Assembly: GCA_014925825.1 (NCBI GenBank)
Contig: JACGCK010000052.1
Span: forward strand, 1-64,000
DNA from: Pholiota molesta
Lineage: Eukaryota; Basidiomycota; Agaricomycetes; Agaricales; Strophariaceae
Direction of reading: 5' to 3'
Length of the DNA: 64,000 nucleotides
The notes beneath the pieces were generated by a model. The model had not been told where the DNA came from, ran no database searches, and saw only the letters and a program-made list of their open reading frames with translations. Shown one piece after another: positions 33,617-43,207 of this stretch (the first letter of the stretch is position 1; the number at the start of each line of letters is the position of its first letter). Made by a program: the position numbers and the translations under genes.

Positions 33617-33796
33617 TTATAAGCATTTGATTTCAGTTGAATATTTCGCATGAGGTTCTGCGATCTGTCTACAAACCAGGGCGTCGAGAAGGATGACTCC
33701 AAGAAAGAACAACTAAGCTCACCTCGGAGGAGGGGTATTTGAAGACGGTTGGGTGGGCCCTGTAGGTTGTGGGCGTAGATATGGACGCATTGCCAT
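33617..33796 (-). CDS. tiny 'MAM' family gene, copy 2, about 41 aa
   Basis: Exon 1 (33796-33723) encodes MAMRPYLRPQPTGPTQPSSN then TPPP and ends in a phase-2 donor gtgagc. A 54-nt intron ends gtttgtag, and exon 2 (33668-33617) adds RQIAEPHAKYSTEIKCL and a stop. A TATA box (ctataaag, about 60 bp upstream) and the ATGGCAATG start are shared with copy 3, which supports transcription. After the stop the DNA still resembles exons 2-3 of copy 1 (a second intron-like donor near 33590 and an acceptor near 33555), so the reading frame may have been shortened by mutation. No family recognised. Confidence 0.4.
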
Positions 33797-33849
33797 TGTG
33801 CAGGTGGTGTAAGTTCAAGTTGTAGTGTTGGACAAGAGCGAGGTTGGAG

Positions 33850-33861
33850 TCTTTATAGCCT
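33850..33861 (-). promoter_or_regulatory. TATA box of MAM copy 2
   Basis: On the minus strand the string ggctataaagac lies about 60 nt upstream of the ATG at 33796, a usual spacing for a leader of 25-40 nt. Confidence 0.55.
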
Positions 33862-35251
33862 GAGTGGGAGCGGTTGTATAAAGTACCCTCGACCCAGTTG
33901 CCCAGGTTTTAATCTGCCTCGGATTGAAATTTATCGGCAGTGCATTCCGTACAAAAATGTGCGATCGGAAACGCTGCACATTGCATCTTGGCGTCATCGA
34001 GCCTATTTCGACCGAGCGAGTGAATTGGCACACATCTGGCGCAGTCAAGGCGCTTATTTTTGGACGTCATTTGTACAGATGGGTCTTTTTTCCTCAAAAT
34101 AAACCAATTAAATATTGCCACCGACGCAGAGAAGCAACCGAAGGTGCCTTGGATGCCCTAGTGGCGATACCCACGATCGATGATCGTGGCCCTGGGCGCT
34201 AGAGCTGACCCGAATAGGAAATCATAAAGTCGGTGACGTCTTCCTCCGACGCGCCGCTGCGCGCACACTTCGCGGGAAACCTAAAACCTAGCACAATCTT
34301 CGCAGTCGCACGTACAGCTTTCGACGTCCAAAATCTTCATTACCGCGCTCTTAGGACCAACATCAGTGTCGAGGATTATCGTCAAGCTCTTAATCATCAT
34401 CATTGAATGATGTATTGATGCCGCAGTTTATGGTAAACTTGTGGTAACCATGCCCGCCGCTGCCCACCGCTTCGCCAAATAATACACGCGGCCACATCTC
34501 TCCCAGGACGCACCCAAGCCCAAGACGCACCCATAATCTACACATCTCTAGCCAGGGCCCAGCTCTAGCCTCAACGAGGTGGTTGCTCAAACGGCTGAGG
34601 TTAGTAAAAAAGCGATACGATAGCTATTTTTAAACCTGTATTGAGCGCCTGCTGTCCGTCCCAAAATACAGAAATAAGCCTCAGACTTTGTGTTAAGGTC
34701 GCTGCTTTCAAAGAACAAAATTAGAATGATCCGAGGTTATCTTGACTTGTCTTAATTTACTTTGATACCAATGGATACGCCACTTTAAGAATAATCATAC
34801 CGAGTTTGGTTTTTGGATGAGTGAGTCATTCTGTAAGATAGACCTTCGACATTTGATCTCCCTGTCCAGGTCAAAACGGCCTGCAGGCTTGGATTTTTTG
34901 AAGTCTGACTTAATTTCCGAGCTCTCGCAAGAGCCTGGGCTGCAATCTCGGTCGTGCATAATAGATTGGGAGGCGTCAAGGAGGCGTCAGATCCTAAGCA
35001 GTCAAGTTATCATAAACTAACAACATTTATCATTATTTGGGAGCCTAATCCTGATTTTATGACCGCCAAATTGTTCTAGCATCTACAAGAAACCGAAGCA
35101 GCCAATGTAATTATTCACCCAGACTCTCACCCAACAGCGCTGGAAGTTTAAGCTGCACCTGCAAATTGGAACCGTCAGATAAGCCATTACGATGTCCGAT
35201 GTATTATTTGACCACTGACTCAGGTTAGAGCGGGATTCAAGGCTTTCCCAT
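33862..35251. other. 1.4-kb intergenic stretch
   Basis: No gene supported. Frames of 60-90 codons lack motifs. Confidence 0.45.
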
Positions 35252-35443
35252 TCATAATAATTTAGATCCATGATCAACACGAACTTTCGAGATTTGTCTA
35301 GACACGGGGGTCAGGAATTTATGAGCCAACGAGCTCAACGAGCAAACTCACCTCGCAAGATTCTGAGGAAGCGGGTTCGGTGCTGGTCGCGGGCCATGCG
35401 TAGGCCCTCCACTTCCCGGGCCTGTCCACCATGTCATTGCCAT
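35252..35443 (-). CDS. tiny 'MAM' family gene, copy 3, about 45 aa
   Basis: Exon 1 (35443-35352) encodes MAMTWWTGPGSGGPTHGPRP then APNPLPQNLA and ends in donor gtgagt, phase 2 as in copy 2. Exon 2 (35297-35252) gives RQISKVRVDHGSKLL and a stop. The promoter has tattataaagg about 80 nt upstream and a pyrimidine-rich leader. Compared with copy 1 the exon shows substitutions plus two 3-nt gaps, a coding-like pattern. Exon 2 diverges from copies 1 and 2 after RQI(A/S), so the C terminus is uncertain. Small, proline/glycine-rich, no signal peptide. Function unknown. Confidence 0.4.
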
Positions 35444-35516
35444 ATTTTCTTGGGTGGAAGGAAAGTAGTTGATAAAAGGTTTGCTTTGGGTTGTGTTTAA
35501 CAAGGACGAACCTGCA

Positions 35517-35532
35517 GCCTTTATAATACAAG
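35517..35532 (-). promoter_or_regulatory. TATA box of MAM copy 3
   Basis: The minus strand reads cttgtattataaaggc, about 80 nt upstream of the ATG at 35443. Confidence 0.5.
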
Positions 35533-36708
35533 TGGTAAGTACCTTGCGCTGTATAATATACCCTCAACCCAGCTGAATAAGCTCGATACCTAGATGTATC
35601 TGCGAAACAGTCATAATCACTCACACATTTTTCAAGTTACAGCTGATCTCGTTCACATCATTTTCGTTGTCTACTCGAATGTTATGAGTGATGCATGGAA
35701 AAGCACCCTCAAAGCACATCCACCTTTAGTTTGCCTTCAATTATTGGCCGTGCATTCACTACAATAATGTGAGCTCACTGGATTTACCACACCAAGTCTT
35801 AGCACCTCCGAGCATGCATATTCGCAATATCGAATGGGTCTGTGCAAATGACATGCATCTGACATTCGGACTACTACTGGAATCTCGATATTTTGATAAG
35901 TACAAAAGTCGGACTATGTTTCCAGCCAAGATTTGATATTGCCGATGGGTGCGGGCACACATAAGAGGCTTATTCGGGGGTCAAACATAGCTTGAACATT
36001 TGGTGGAGGGAAACTGAAAGTGTTTCTTTCTGAGTGGCATAAGCGTGAGAATCCTCACCGCTGCCGAAAACGGAATGTCGGGTGATGTGGACGCCATCCT
36101 CCGTGCTGTGCGATTCCCAAGCGATTCCTCACGTCGCAGCATCGTGCAGATTAAATTGACTTAGGCGCCTATCGTCATCGCCATGCACACGCAGATACAA
36201 AGCTGGCACGACAAACAACATGGAATCATCGAGCTCAAACCACAGGCGTTTTCTTCCATTGTCATCATCCCTCGGCCAGCCTCAACGTCAACGTCAATGT
36301 CAACTCCACCGCGCATCCGCTGTCTTGTCAAGTAGCCTCGTATCTTGATCGATTACATCGGGTCCGATGCCCACTTGCTTGTTCTCCAGAGGACTCGCCT
36401 TACAATTCCACATCCGATACTCAACTGCAGCTCTGAGTTCGACGAGGCGATGATGGTGTACATACTACTCGCGCAGAACGTCGGAGCATGTGCCGTGAGT
36501 GCTTGTTCTTCCATTCAATGTTTCTCCATTTCCATGCTAACCTTATCCTAATCCTTTACTACTTCCCAGCTCTCCAAATGCAGGTGATGACCGGGCTACT
36601 ACCCGATCAGGAATCGTCGACATCCAGAATTCTCTGCGGCGCTCTCCTCCATTGCCGTTTTCTCACAGTCGTTCTCCTCGCAACCATCCTAGCCTAGTGA
36701 AATTTTTA
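35533..36708. other. 1.2-kb intergenic stretch, possible further decayed oxygenase sequence at its right end
   Basis: No open gene. Sequence from about 36340 leads into the oxygenase relic, but I cannot align it reliably. Confidence 0.4.
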
Positions 36709-37060
36709 TAATCGATACATTGAGAACCGCACTTGCCTCGCTTATCTCGACCCCCAAATTCCTCCCCGAGGGCGGCTTGCTTGCTGTTGGGCTCGCCTAC
36801 GGATAACAAATCCATCCAGCTTTTCGATATCCTGCAACGTCTCAAAGGCGTCGACCCATTGCTCAAGTGCATATGCGATGAGCTTGGCTTAGATGCATCC
36901 CTGAAGGCGGTTTATGCGCTTCTGTAGATGTCTACAGTCAGAGCGAGAACGTTTTCGTGGACTATTTCGTCGAATTGGCGGATGAAGAACGGGAGGAACT
37001 GACCCTGGTCGAGTACTTCTACGAAACCGCTCCAAGTCGTATTCTCGAAGATAAGACATG
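36709..37060 (+). pseudogene. 2OG-Fe(II)-oxygenase-like relic, copy 1 (C-terminal half)
   Basis: Broken frames read in order LRTALASLISTPKFLPEGGL then LAVGLAYG and a stop. After a frame change come LFDILQRLKGVDPLLKCICD and ELGLDASLKAVYA, then after another change DVYSQSENVFVDYFVELADE and LVEYFYETAPS. These match, piece by piece, AALTSLLSSPKLLLDGGLLA, WNHLKGIDALVTQACDALKL and VDGFLPFDDDLEIEEELVEY of the copy at 37523-38903. At least two frameshifts and a missing N-terminal half make this a dead copy. Confidence 0.75.
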
Positions 37061-37479
37061 CATCCACCCATACCCCGTTCATTACTCTTATCTTATGTCG
37101 ACGCTATGACACATACTCGAAACATGCGAATTTTTTCGACCCTTCGATGCGCGGTTGATCTCATCCGCTGCCGTCAAGCTCCGGTCCTTATCTTCGAAAT
37201 TCTGACCGTCAATCGTCCTAGGAAGTATAGACCTCGTTTGCGCATTACGACTCTCATTTTATCTACTCTCCGTTACGCAAGGATATTTGTACTCAGGGAT
37301 AAGGTGAATTCAAGTAATTTCAATGCAGGTTTGGGGATTAAAATTAACGGCCTTCAAGTAGAACCTTCTATTGGATATACAAACCCTCAGCGCGAGGCGT
37401 TGGAGTCATTTGCGGTCATCACGAATTCAGACCAAGTCTAAGGGTGGAGTTGGGGTGGAGAGTAGAATCATACAGTAAG
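37061..37479. other. spacer between oxygenase relics 1 and 2
   Basis: Nothing recognised in the first 400 bp. The right end carries the promoter of copy 2. Confidence 0.4.
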
Positions 37480-37487
37480 TATAAATA
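37480..37487 (+). promoter_or_regulatory. TATA box of oxygenase-like copy 2
   Basis: The string tataaata lies 36 nt upstream of the ATG at 37523. Confidence 0.5.
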
Positions 37488-37522
37488 CTCGAAAGAAATC
37501 ACCTTGTTCTGGAAAGCCCAGC

Positions 37523-38903
37523 ATGCCTTCAGACACACGATATCCGGCGCTCATAACAATTCAAGAGATGTTCAAACAGACAACCGGGGTACCCTTCTGC
37601 ACTGGCACCGTGCAGCTCGATCCTGCGCATTCATCATTGTTCTATCGATCCAACGACAGAGCAAAGTACGCTTTACGCTCCTATCTTCCCGAATTTGTTA
37701 ACCTCAATCACTCGTACAACTCCGTAGATTCGTTGACTTTGCCAATCCAACCAAGGCGCGACTCAAATCGCTCACAGATGCATGCTTCCCAGCAACCTTT
37801 AGCAGGAATCAGGAGCATTGAAAGCAGGAGAGATGAACAGCATAGAATTTTCGACCCAATTTTCGCCATGGGACTCCGGTCTCTGCAAAACTGTCGTCGA
37901 CGCGCTTTTCAAGGCCAATGAATCGATCGCCGATGTAACAGTTGAGCTCTACAAGTTGAACGTACTCATACGGTACGGGCTTTGAACAATTTCTATATGG
38001 TCGGCTCGCTGACAGCGGAATCAGGCGCAGGATGTTTCTGTAAATCTCGTGTCGAAACCCCGCGCAGCCATACAATGATCGGCTCCGGTCCTGCCAACCT
38101 CTCACACTGGAGGAGCCCTGCTGTTCCGTCATCGTCCCACGAAATACACGTTCGACTCGACCGAAGTGGTCTCTGGCGATGCTCCGCGCGCCCCCTTCGC
38201 CGCCTTCTTAAGCAATGTCGAATATGAGGTCGCTGAAGTGACCAGCGGACACCTCGTCACCCTGACCTACAACCTCTGCCGCTCCGTGAGCATTTCATCC
38301 GGCGTTACGATCGAGAACCAGACTTCGTCGAATTTACAAGCCGCACTCACCTCGCTTCTGTCCTCTCCTAAACTTCTCCTGGATGGTGGCTTGCTTGCTT
38401 TCGGGCTCTCCCACGAATATCCCTTCAACCCTAAAGCCAATCCCAAAGCAACGAAGCTTTCTGGTATCTGGAACCATCTCAAAGGGATTGATGCACTGGT
38501 CACGCAGGCCTGCGACGCGCTCAAGCTGGAGGCATCCCTGAAGGTAATATATTCCAAGTCCAATATGTGCTGGAACAACGTATGCGGCTTCGTGGACGGA
38601 TTCCTCCCTTTTGACGACGACCTTGAAATCGAAGAGGAACTTGTCGAGTACTGCAGAGAACATAATGCGATTGTTGGATATGATGCACTTAAACCAGCGC
38701 CAAGAGATGATGATTCAGATGACGGTATTTTGGGCGTCGTCTGGGTGAAGCCTCCCAAGAATTACAATGCATTCAAAGAGCAGTATGCCCAGGTATCCGA
38801 TGGTTATGATAAATTTAAGCGTAGGGGCAAGAAGGATCTCGCTTGGGCATATGGGATGGTTTGTCTCGTGGTGCACATCAAGCCTGCCAACGAGAGGGAT
38901 TGA
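37523..38903 (+). pseudogene. 2OG-Fe(II)-oxygenase-like protein, copy 2, N-terminal half frameshifted
   Basis: The ATG at 37523 opens MPSDTRYPALITIQEMFKQT and then CTGTVQLDPAHSSLFY. An intron from gtacgc to ctccgtag joins K-FVDFANPTKARLKSLTDAC and PATFSRNQEH. The frame then breaks (TGA), resumes shifted as KAGEMNSIEFSTQFSPWDSG and VTVELYKLNV, and breaks again around GCFCKSRVETPRS and VLPTSHTGGALLFRHRPTKY. From about 38130 a clean frame runs to 38903: TFDSTEVVSGDAPRAPFAAF, LSNVEYEVAEVTSGHLVTLT, YNLCR, and a C terminus ending YGMVCLVVHIKPANERD. This order is the basidiomycete 2OG-Fe(II) dioxygenase-like family: ELYKLN, ETPR at the metal site, the VEYEV..VTSG..VTLTYNL core and a C-terminal extension. 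Two or more indels make the full protein unlikely; a truncated product from 38166 is possible. Confidence 0.75.
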
Positions 38904-39519
38904 AATGGTAGATAATCTTGGTGTTACATCAAATATTTAAATTCAAAATGGACACATTGACTTACTAGTCGCTCCATGATATTTAAGAGTTACCAGGCTC
39001 TACAAGGATTTAAATAAAACTTTGTGGGAGACGCTGCATCTATATATCCGTCGAGATAATCTTTATCAAGTCTTTTGGGCCCACCCATCACGCTGCAGAT
39101 TGCGTGCGAGATTTGACTCCGTGAAGAGCGCTGCTGTCAGATCGTGAGAAATAGACCATTGCTTTACATTCTATCCGACTCTATCGCCCCGAATCTCATC
39201 TCATGTGCTCCCGCCCAATTCAAAGTCCACCTGCCGCAGCGGCGCTCGTAGCGGCTAATTGGCAAAATCTTCTCCCCCGTCAGCGGCCACTCTGACGTTG
39301 TGTATGGCCATCCTAACTCGAGCGATAACGCTTGCCGGTGAAAAGTAGAAAAGGGTATAACAGGTGAGTCTACTTACGCTCTCTGGCAATACCGCCAATT
39401 CCACCGAGTCAGTGTATTCATTCGAAGGCCATTCTATCTTCAGTGGCCCTGTGCTCACTGCTCGCGCAGGACGCCATCCTTTCTCCTCTCTAACCCGAAT
39501 GGGAAGCCCAAAAGTTCAC
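38904..39519. other. spacer between oxygenase relics 2 and 3
   Basis: No gene seen. Short frames at 39364 may be the decayed 5' part of copy 3. Confidence 0.4.
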
Positions 39520-40270
39520 GTCGATAACCCGTGCAAAATGTTCAAGTATCGCATTGTGGTCCTACCCAGGCCCACACTGGCGACGCCTTGTTCATCCTAC
39601 AACGTGGTCTCTGTTACCGCATCACCTTGACCCACAAACTCTACCACACTGTCCCTGGCTTATCAGGTGGTGCTCCATCAGCGACTATGAGAAGCGCACT
39701 CATCTTGCTTCTCTCTGCCCATGGTTTTCTCCCGAATGGTGGCTTGCTTGAATTCGACCTTTACTATGATTACTCCACCAGCCCGCACGTAGCCAAGATC
39801 TCCGAGGTCGGGAACCGCTTGAAAGGTGTTGAAGCTTGGTTGAAGCATTGCTTAAGCGAGAGTGCAACATGCTCGGACTAGATGCATCTCTCAAGGCGCT
39901 GTACTGCGATGAACATAAAATCGGCGTACACTGCTCCTTCCTAATGTTTTTCCTACTTTGAGATTCTTCAATTCGAGCGTCCGCTGCTTGGGTCTCTGTG
40001 CGAATGGAACGACTGCGGGCAATCGTCGGATACGACGCGGTTTCTGGTCGACAGATGGCAGCTATTCGTGATTAGGCACTGGAGTATGCGGCAGGGTCAG
40101 GGCAGTGCTAGCCTCTCGGTGGTCCGGGCAAAGCCGTTGGTCAATAAAAATATCTCCAGGGACTTATGTTGCCTATGGAAATGAGGCGGCCATGGCCAGT
40201 TTGTATGACCCATGGGGAGTTTGTCTCGTTGTACGCATCAAGTCTGCGAGAGAGATGCAGCGAGCGCATA
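39520..40270 (+). pseudogene. 2OG-Fe(II)-oxygenase-like relic, copy 3
   Basis: Fragments in order: VDNPCKMFKYRIVVLP (equivalent to the DTPR..MFgSlVVVLP region), HTGDALFILQRG fused directly to LCYRITLTHKLYHT, so about 40 residues of the core are deleted. Then come MRSALILLLSAHGFLPNGGL, VGNRLKGVEAWLKHCLSE and, after further stops, YVAYGNEAAMASLYDPWGVC and LVVRIKSAREM, the family's usual end. Several stops and frameshifts are present. It is a dead copy. Confidence 0.7.
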
Positions 40271-41316
40271 AGTTATTGGATCTCTTCATTTCCTGGACAT
40301 ATTCGATCGCGCAGACACCGAGACTCTGTACTTCTATTTTGACGACGATCTACTATCTATCAATTGCGGGGCTCTATTATCTGCTTGAATCCTCAGATCA
40401 TTGTTATAAAATCAGTTGCTGATCGTCAACGCTCTTGTATTTCGATTCTGAGCTGGTGATCTGGACGTTTACGCTCAACAGAAATCAGCGAGACTATTTT
40501 CCGATTCCGCGCTGATTCAGGCTCAAAACTTGTTGCCTGGTCTCGCAGCTCTGCAGAACATGGGGTTAGGAGCTCTCGAGTCAGTTCAGAAAGCTGTGAG
40601 AACACGCGCACAGACGCCGTGCACACCATTTGCATTATCTGATCTTTTACCCAATTCGCCCGCGATGTCATGCCTTGTCATACTAGAAGGAAAGGCTCCG
40701 TTCCGTTCCATTCTTTGGAATTTGGAAAGATCTGATGAACGTCTCCCGAGTCCTCGAGCGAAAGGTACTGGATGTCACGTGTTTGTATGTTTTACTGGAA
40801 CCCGCTAATATTTGAGGGAGTCGGGACTCGGGACTCGCGTGCTGGATGCTGCTCCTGAGTACCGAGTGTTGATATGCTTCAGACCTTTGTTGCTTGGGTT
40901 TCTGTGCATGAAGAAAAATGCTCCTGACGAGGGGAACTTGAAAGTGGAAATCTTTTTTTGGAGTGGTGAAGAGTTCCCGAGCCGCCAGAAGGTGTATCGT
41001 GATCAAGTACCTGCGATCAAGATATAGGCAACACGAGTCTTTGTGTGTATCTCCCTCCCACTCCTTGCCTTGAGCGGGACTGAATGCCTCATTGCTGAAC
41101 AAATTTTTCTTTTGATTTCCTGCGTGCACTGACACTATGTCCGTGCAGGACGCATAGCGCTTATCGTGCACGTGGAACGGCCAGGAGTATGTTATATAGT
41201 TGAAAACGTCTATTATCAGCATCCTCGGACTCTCCAAGCTCCTTTACGATCCCAAATCTTCATACCAGCTGTGATTTCTTGGTTACTACACTGTCAATCC
41301 ACAGCAAAATCCTACG
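40271..41316. other. 1-kb intergenic stretch
   Basis: A plus-strand frame at 40530-40808 (starting MLPGLAALQNMGLGALESVQ) is open for 92 codons but shows no family motif or exon partners. No gene is supported. Confidence 0.45.
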
Positions 41317-42204
41317 ATGCCTTATCCAGTACTCACTCTCCATGAGCTCTACCTAGGCGCGCTCGAAGCGGAGAAGCGTTCTAACTCGAACAAGGTCGCA
41401 GGACCTTCGTCCGCCCTTGGCCTGTTGGCATCTGTGGCCGTTGACGCTCCAGCCCTTCTGACATCCTCTACGATTGTAACTGCTGGCGTTTCAACGTCAA
41501 CCTCTGAGAGTTCAGTTCGGAAACGTCCTAGGTCGACGTCAGACTCATCAACGGCTACACCTTTTGAACGTTCCACTGGCATGCTTTCCCCCAAACGAAG
41601 GAGGCTTTCTCCTTCCCCCGCACCCCCGGGTGTTCATCACAAACGAGTACGGGCGCTATGTAATCCCGACATGCGAATCCCTATTGGCAGAGCTATTGGC
41701 CATGATCTGAATACACAAAATGGGCTAGCAGACAGTGATGACGAGAGCTGTGATAGCGATGAAGAGCTGGTACAGACGAAGGAAGGTCAAATGAATCGAA
41801 GCAGGATTCAACGGATCGAGGCTCTGAGATCTGACAGCGCTCTTTTCCTCTTCTCGAGGAATAACGTCTGGTGTAACCAAGGCTGTGGTCAAATTGTTGC
41901 TCTTGACTCGAGGCATCAATACTACCTGGATGCCTGGAAAAAGCATCGAAAGAACTGCAAGGGGGGTGTGCATCCACCTATTATCGTACCCAAGGTTTGT
42001 CGTCACTGTTTTCTTGTACAGGTTATGGACTAAATCCGCTGTTTTCAGGAGTGCAAGCGCAGTCGCAACCATCTCTTCGATCAATGGAGGAAGGAATGGG
42101 GTAAGGCCCATAAAGGCTACCGCCGAGCGTCAAAGTCCAAGTCCTGCAAAACTTTCTCCTGCATTGCTCTCTCTGACCTAGAGGCAGAAATTTTTGGAAG
42201 ATAG
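41317..42204 (+). CDS. hypothetical nuclear protein with a possible Cys/His zinc-binding site, 277 aa
   Basis: Exons 41317-41994 and 42049-42204, intron of 54 nt (gtttgt...ttttcag), phase 0, 834 nt. The first 140 residues are Ser/Thr/Pro-rich with basic clusters (VRKRPRS, SPKRRRLSPS) that look like nuclear localisation signals. An acidic patch (DSDDESCDSDEELV) follows. Near residue 185 lies NNVWCNQGCGQIVALDSRHQ followed by YYLDAWKKHRKNCKG: Cys-x3-Cys ... Trp-x2-His-x4-Cys, a plausible single zinc site. A second basic/cysteine segment (PKECKRSRNHLFDQW ... KSKSCKTFSCIALSDLE) closes the protein. The DNA- or RNA-binding role is inference from composition. It ends 200 bp before the palindrome arm hit by the transposon. 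Confidence 0.7.
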
Positions 42205-42404
42205 TTTATCGTTGAACTTCTTCCTTCGACATATGTATCATTTACTGAAAACGACAGGCCTTCTGTATACTGCTCCGCTCTCTTTGCTCTCGTTTTCTAT
42301 TCTACTCCGTGCTATCTTAGTTTGTATTCTGTCCTGTCTTGCTTTGCGTTGTTGTGTCAATTCCTCTGTATATTACTCGTGTTCTTTAAGGCAAAGTCCA
42401 AACA

Positions 42405-43190
42405 CATATGTTACATTTATATTTCTGGTGTATACATCATCTCGTTCGTGTTTTCACACCATTGCAAGCCGCTCTGAATTTCGATCGTCAATTTGACAAA
42501 CGCACTCGCCGGCCTCTCGTCTTGTTCACTGCTTCAAATCTCTCGAAATTTCGAACGCAACGCAAATTTAACACTTGCACTCGCCGGCCTTGCAAGCGCA
42601 CCTGAGGAGAGAGATCAAACCAGGTTCGAGAACAGCGTTGATAGATGCTTACGTGGAGCAGGTGCAGCTAGCGCTGCCACAAGAGGATTGGGATGTGGTG
42701 TTTCCACAGGCGCAGCTAAAAATCATGGTCATCGCATCAGTTGACTGTTTATCGACATCAGAGACTTCAGTATGAAGACGTACGTGGAGCCGCACCCGCA
42801 GGGAGAGCAAGCACATCCAGAAGCCTGGACGACGAGAACATTCTGAATCATCTAACAATGATGAAGGGTCGGTCAATAGGTATAAGAGACGAAATGAGCT
42901 TCAAAAGCGCCGCACCTGCATGGTTGCGGGAAAGTTGAACTAAATGTGATAGGCTTTGAGTAGCGGGTTGAATCAAGTGGGTACTTGGGAATGAAATAAC
43001 GACCTACATTTCGAACACTTTATACGTCTACAGGTGTTGGTTGCTATTTGTACATTCGCCAGCGTTTGGAGCCATCTGGAATGATCAAGGGGATTCTGTG
43101 GGTGTGAGGCAAATATGCGGCGCCAATCAGAACGAAGTGCGGGGGTTCAAAAAATGCCTCAAAATGCCTCATGTCACGTGGGATATTAGT
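42405..43190 (+). repeat. left arm of a long inverted repeat (palindrome)
   Basis: This arm matches, in reverse complement, 46188-46855. Shared landmarks are acatatgttac near the outer end, cactcgccggccttgcaagc, agaggattgggatgtggt, aagacgtacgtggagccgca, caccaac/cagccaacacctgtag and the inner end near gggtgtgaggcaaat. Both arms contain a frame reading LIDAYVEQ and LPQEDWDVVFPQAQLKIMVI (right arm: EQEQLVLPQEDWDVVFP), so the duplicated unit includes the end of some coding sequence I cannot name. The arms are about 85-90 percent identical. Confidence 0.85.
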
Positions 43191-43207
43191 AACAAGAACT
43201 AATTATA

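Noticed and set aside
35352..35460. Alternative reading frame of the MAM exons (GND-x-x-D-x-P ... RAY)
   Set aside because: Upstream sequence in that frame is not conserved and has no ATG, while the ATGGCAATG start is conserved in all three copies.
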